Assembly: GCA_905221605.1 (NCBI GenBank)
Contig: CAJNDS010001412.1
Location: 1 to 19,841, forward strand
Length of the DNA stretch: 19,841 nucleotides
Reading direction: 5' to 3'
DNA from: Symbiodinium natans
Taxonomy: Eukaryota; Sar; Dinophyceae; Suessiales; Symbiodiniaceae
Of the stretch, positions 15,875-19,841 are shown piece after piece. The notes under the pieces are model-generated. The model searched no databases, was not told where the DNA came from, and saw only the letters and a program-made list of their open reading frames with translations. The position numbers and the translations under genes were made by a program. Each line of letters opens with the position of its first letter. The stretch's first letter is position 1.

Positions 15875-16770
15875 TTGCAGTTCTGCCTCACTGCAGCATT
15901 ACAAAGACGAGCGTGCAGCTGCTTCGGACAAGCCCCCGCACGCTCAGCGCGACGCTGCCCAAAGTTACTAGAAAAAGGGCAGGCGCGATCGGGTTGCTTG
16001 CGCCCACAGGCTCAAATTCAAGGGCCAAAAAAGCGGGCCGTCTCGCGGCCCCAAAAATGGGGCCGCGAAATGGACCCAGCTCCCGCAGTACAATTTGGAA
16101 CTAGATTGGGGGGGTGAAACTGCGACCCCAAAATTGGGGCCGTTTGGCGGCCCCAGTTTTGGGGCCGCGAATTCTTCTATTTTTGGCGCTTTCCAGACTG
16201 CTACACTCAGGCGACTCTGGCCCACAGACAAGCACTCAACGTGGAAAGAGCAATTACTGAGAACCACGACCTCCGCAGGCAGCTTTCTTGTGGAAGTGAT
16301 CAACATGAGAGAAACTTGCACAGTTGCAGTTCTGCCTCACTGCAGCATTACAAAGGCGAGCGTGCAGCTGCTTCGGACAAGCCCCCGCACGCTCAGCGCG
16401 ACGCTGCCCAAAGTTACTAGAAAAAGGGCAGGCGCGATCCGGTTGCTTGCGCCCACAGGCTCAAATTCAAGGGCCAAAAAAGCGGGCCGTCTCGCGGCCC
16501 CAAAAATGGGGCCGCGAAATGGACCCAGCTCCCGCAATACAATTTGGAACTAGATTGGGGGGTGAAACTGCGACCCCAAAATTGGGGCCGTTTGGCGGCC
16601 CCAGTTTGGGGCCGCGAATTCTTCTATTTTTGGCGCTTTCCAGACTGCTACACTCAGGCGACTCTGGCCCACAGACAAGCCCTCAACGTGGAAAGAGCAA
16701 TTACTGAGAACCACGACCTCCGCAGGCAGCTTTCTTGTGGAAGTGATCAACATGAGAGAAACTTGCACAG
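15875..16770 (+). repeat. Tandem duplication of the 449-bp module in unit 4
   Basis: Copies at 15875-16323 and 16324-16770, same junction. The second copy has GATCCGG for GATCGGG and CGCAATAC for CGCAGTAC, changes also found in the second copy of unit 5. Confidence 0.9.
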
Positions 16771-17296
16771 GGGAGGCCCACACACCCGAAGCCAGAATTG
16801 CCTAGATTTTTCGACCCCAGATTTGGAGGTCACAGAATCACAGCTGCAAGCCTCACGCGCACACGGCCTTCTGCTTCTACTATATACACTTCCAGCTAAT
16901 CGTCACGTGCTCTTCCCGCAACTCTACCCCTGCCCACTTACGCGGCGTCGCTAATCAAGATTAGAGGGGCACCTACTGTAGCTCTGGCGGAGTCGGCGTG
17001 ACAAGCCTCGGCGGAGTCAGCGGAGTCCTCGCAAATTGCAATTTACCAATAGAGTGCCGTGGAGTCCTAGGTTTCCCGGAATAACAAAACAATGTTTTTT
17101 AATTCGGGAACACAACGACTCCGCCGTTCGCGGGCAGGCTCGCCACCTTGGTCCGTTTTGTTAAGCCTCTACGGGGGTGGAGGGCCTCCATCACGCAGCA
17201 GGAAAGCGACCTGCGCCATGTTCTCAAGCAGGTTAAGCCGAGGCAGGAACTCGGTCTCCTAGCACTTGCTGTGGAAGCCAAGCCCCCTTCCCCAGC

Positions 17297-17783
17297 CTCT
17301 TCCAAACACAGCAAACCCCCCTCACCCCTAACCCTTTCAAAAGAGGTCACAACCCCAGACCCCCCCTTCATAGTCAGGTCAAAACCCGCCCAAGAGCCCA
17401 CCCCCAAGCCCACCCGGAAGCACCCGCATCCCAGCCCCGTCAAAGCATGGTCAAAAACCACCCCAAAGCCTCCCCACCTTCAAAACAGGTCAAACCCCCC
17501 CCAACCACTCCGCCACCCCTTCTAAAACAGGCCAACCCACCCCGAAGGTCCTTCAACAACTGAATGGCCAAACCCACCCAGTCCATTCAAAGCTGGTCAA
17601 AAAAAAAAACAAAAAGAAAAAAAAAAGAAAGAAAAAAAATTAAATAAACAAACAAAAAAAATCAAAAAAAAAATAAAAAAAACCAGCCAAACCCACCCAC
17701 AAACCCACGCCGAACCCACCCAAACCCCACCCGCTATTCTCAGTCCCTTCAAAACATGGTCAAACCCACCCCAAACCCACGTG
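17297..17783 (+). repeat. C-rich minisatellite, unit 5 (diverged, interrupted)
   Basis: Recognisable repeats with many single-base gains and losses, interrupted by the A-rich tract at 17599-17682. Confidence 0.8.
17599..17682 (+). repeat. A-rich low-complexity tract
   Basis: About 84 bases of almost pure A with scattered C, G and T, found only in unit 5. It sits between GGTCAAA and CCAGCCAAACCC, where other units have no insertion. It could be an inserted poly(A)-like sequence or a sequencing/assembly artefact. Confidence 0.85.
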
Positions 17784-18160
17784 CACAACCCTGTCGCTGG
17801 GGACGTCGCCCTCCCCAAAATCTTCTTCTTCATTGGGCGCTTGGCAAATTAAAATCCGGGCCTGCAACACGCTTAAGTATCTTTGCTGTTCAAAGCCCAA
17901 GCCTGCCAAAAAGCTTTCATTCTGCAATATCTAGCAAACGACTCTGCACAACCGCAGAAAACGTTGAGGCCACGTTGGTCAACTCCCCAGACCTTGAAGC
18001 GTGACTCCTATCCACAGAAAACACCAACAAAGACCTGCAGCTCAACTGGCGGGCCAGCAGCATTCCCAGGACGAAGCCCAAATTATGGGGAAGTCGGGCG
18101 GCCGCTTTCAGGGCCGCAAAACACAAGCAATTCTGGCTTCGCCAGGACGGGCCTCCACAG

Positions 18161-19060
18161 TTGCAGTTCTGCCTCACTGCAGCATTACAAAGGCGAGCGT
18201 GCAGCTGCTTCGGACAAGCCCCCGCACGCTCAGCGCGACGCTGCCCAAAGTTACTAGAAAAAGGGCAGGCGCGATCGGGTTGCTTGCGCCCACAGGCTCA
18301 AATTCAAGGGCCAAAAAAAAGGGCCGTCTCGCGGCCCCAAAAATGGGGCCGCGAAATGGACCCAGCTCCCGCAGTACAATTTGGAACTAGATTGGGGGGG
18401 GTGAAACTGCGACCCCAAAATTGGGGCCGTTTGGCGGCCCCAGTTTTGGGGCCGCGAATTCTTCTATTTTTGGCGCTTTCCAGACTGCTACACTCAGGCG
18501 ACTCTGGCCCACAGACAAGCACTCAACGTGGAAAGAGCAATTACTGAGAACCACGACCTCCGCAGGCAGCTTTCTTGTGGAAGTGATCAACATGAGAGAA
18601 ACTTGCACAGTTGCAGTTCTGCCTCACTGCAGCATTACAAAGGCGAGCGTGCAGCTGCTTCGGACAAGCCCCCGCACGCTCAGCGCGACGCTGCCCAAAG
18701 TTACTAGAAAAAGGGCAGGCGCGATCCGGTTGCTTGCGCCCACAAGCTCAAATTCAAGGGCCAAAAAAACGGGCCGTCTCGCGGCCCCAAAAATGGGGCC
18801 GCGAAATGGACCCAGCTCCCGCAATACAATTTGGAACTAGATTGGGGGGGGTGAAACTGCGACCCCAAAATTGGGGCCGTTTGGCGGCCCCAGATTTGGC
18901 GCCGCGAATTCTTCTATTTTTGGCGCTTTCCAGACTGCTACACTCAGGCGACTCTGGCCCACAGACAAGCACTCAACGTGGAAAGAGCAATTACTGAGAA
19001 CCACGACCTCCGCAGGCAGCTTTCTTGTGGAAGTGATCAACATGAGAGAAACTTGCACAG
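18161..19060 (+). repeat. Tandem duplication of the 449-bp module in unit 5
   Basis: Copies at 18161-18610 and 18611-19060, same junction. The second copy carries GATCCGG and CGCAATAC as in unit 4, plus changes that break one hairpin arm (TTTGGCGCCGCG near 18895). Confidence 0.9.
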
Positions 19061-19841
19061 GGGAGGCCCACACACACGAAGCCAGAATTGCCTAGATTTT
19101 TCGACCCCAGATTTGGAGGTCACAGAATCACAGCTGCAAGCCTCACGCACACACTGCCTTCTGCTTCTACTATCTGACACACTTCCAGCAAATAGTCACG
19201 TGCTCTTCCCGCAACTCTACCCCTGCCCACTTACGCGGCGTCGCTAATCAAGATTAGAGGGGCACCTACTGTAGCTCTGGCGGAGTCGGCGTGACAAGCC
19301 TCGGCGGAGTCGGCGGAGTCCTCGCAAATTGCAATTTACCAATAGAGTGCCGTGGAGTCCTAGGCTTCCCGGAATTTGTAATTCGGGAACACAGCGACTC
19401 CGCCGTTCGCGGGCAGGCTCGCCACCTTGGTCCGTTTTGCTAAGACTCTACGGGGGTGGAGGGCCTCCATCACGCAGCAGGAAGGTGACCTTCGCTATGT
19501 TCTCAAGCAGGTTAAGCCGAGGCAGGAACTCGGTCACCTAGCACTTGCTGTGGAAATCAAGCCCCCTTCCCAGCCTCTTCAAAACACAGTCAAGTCCCCC
19601 TCACCCCAACCCTTTCAAAAGAGGTCAAACCCAACCCAGCCCCTTCATAGCATGGTCAAACCCGCCCAAGCCCACCCCAAACCCACCCGAAAGCTACCCT
19701 CAGCGCCTTCAAAACATGGTCAAACCCATCCCAGCCGTCAAAGCACGGTCAAAACCACCCCAAAGCCATCCCACCTTCAAAAGACGGTCAAACCCACCCC
19801 ACCCACCCGCACCCCTTCTAAACAGGTCCAACCCACCCCGA
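19061..19841 (+). repeat. Array unit 6 (partial, cut by window edge)
   Basis: The first 781 bases of a further unit. Near 19375 the innermost hairpin of the nested inverted repeat is replaced by TTGT, a deletion not seen in other units. The minisatellite is open at the window edge. Confidence 0.85.
19577..19841 (+). repeat. C-rich minisatellite, unit 6 (partial)
   Basis: Same organisation; runs to the window edge. Confidence 0.8.

Larger units (their letters stand above)
14567..16770 (+). repeat. Array unit 4 (2204 bp)
   Basis: A complete unit with two modules (449 and 447 bp). It lacks about 28 bases of the minisatellite near 15223, a deletion flanked by TCA repeats, and has CTACTTCTGTAG where neighbours have fewer bases near 14772. 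Confidence 0.9.
16771..19060 (+). repeat. Array unit 5 (2290 bp, with A-rich insertion)
   Basis: A complete unit with two 450-bp modules. From about 17270 to 17720 it differs from the other units by many single-base indels and carries an A-rich insertion; outside this stretch it is as conserved as the rest. A CCC loss near 18101 shortens one GGCCCC arm. Confidence 0.9.
8339..19841 (+). repeat. Tandem array of about 1.8-2.3-kb units (five complete, one partial)
   Basis: Setting unit starts at GGGAGGCCCACACAC, the units begin at 8339, 10113, 12339, 14567, 16771 and 19061, giving lengths of 1774, 2226, 2228, 2204 and 2290 with a sixth unit cut by the window edge. Units are nearly identical over most of their length by eye, with scattered SNPs and small indels concentrated in the C-rich minisatellite. 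Each unit runs: transition segment, triple GGCGGAGTC and nested inverted repeat, coding-like segment, C-rich minisatellite, ACGT-centred hairpin, coding-like segments, GGCCCC hairpins. The array continues to the right. It could be a satellite, an amplified exon block or a tandem non-coding locus. Confidence 0.95.

Noticed and set aside
8339-19841. CRISPR array, rRNA/tRNA/5S or SL-RNA gene cluster as explanation of the repeats
   Set aside because: Unit size of 1.8-2.3 kb, no regular short repeat-spacer pattern, and no rRNA, tRNA or full spliced-leader sequence found in the units.

Overview
The window reads as nuclear DNA of a dinoflagellate. The strongest marker is a complete 22-nt dinoflagellate spliced leader (DinoSL) encoded in the genome on the minus strand at 7561-7582. 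It is followed in the transcript sense by a probable truncated second leader. The retroelement proteins also resemble types I associate with dinoflagellate genomes: a copia Gag with a lysine/glycine-rich tract, and a tyrosine-recombinase element whose Gag-like ORF carries oxygenase-like and methyltransferase-like domains. Genus cannot be told from this sequence. All identifications are from motifs read by eye; no database search was possible.

Layout, left to right. (1) 1-2204, minus strand: an uninterrupted Gag-protease ORF of a Ty1/copia element that runs off the left edge, preceded by a leader/putative LTR at 2205-2548 with a candidate tRNA primer-binding site. (2) About 2549-7582, minus strand: remains of a second retroelement that the copia element appears to have entered. 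In transcription order it holds the spliced leader, a short unknown ORF, a frameshifted tyrosine recombinase (YR), a spacer with short direct and inverted repeats, a Gag-like ORF with zinc fingers, and, in the same frame after a single TGA, a 2OG-Fe(II)-oxygenase-like plus SAM-methyltransferase-like region cut off at the copia junction. (3) 7583-8338: a unique stretch with one weak exon-like open segment on the plus strand. (4) 8339-19841 (window edge): a tandem array of one 1.77-kb unit, four units of 2.20-2.29 kb and a sixth partial unit. Each unit contains a C-rich G4-prone minisatellite, GGCCCC hairpins and a nested inverted repeat. All complete units except the leftmost carry an internal 449-bp duplication.

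Points of most interest. The Gag-like ORF ends in TGA CTA G, a known efficient stop-codon-readthrough context, with a 7-bp inverted repeat beginning right after it; readthrough would join Gag to the oxygenase/methyltransferase-like region. A base-modifying-type oxygenase in a dinoflagellate retroelement is notable because dinoflagellate DNA is known for abundant 5-hydroxymethyluracil. The YR frameshift needs +1 and overlaps an in-frame CTT AGG C, the Ty1 slippery heptamer. The array carries short, phase-conserved coding-like segments with coiled-coil character and plausible splice sites, so it may be an amplified exon block and not an inert satellite.
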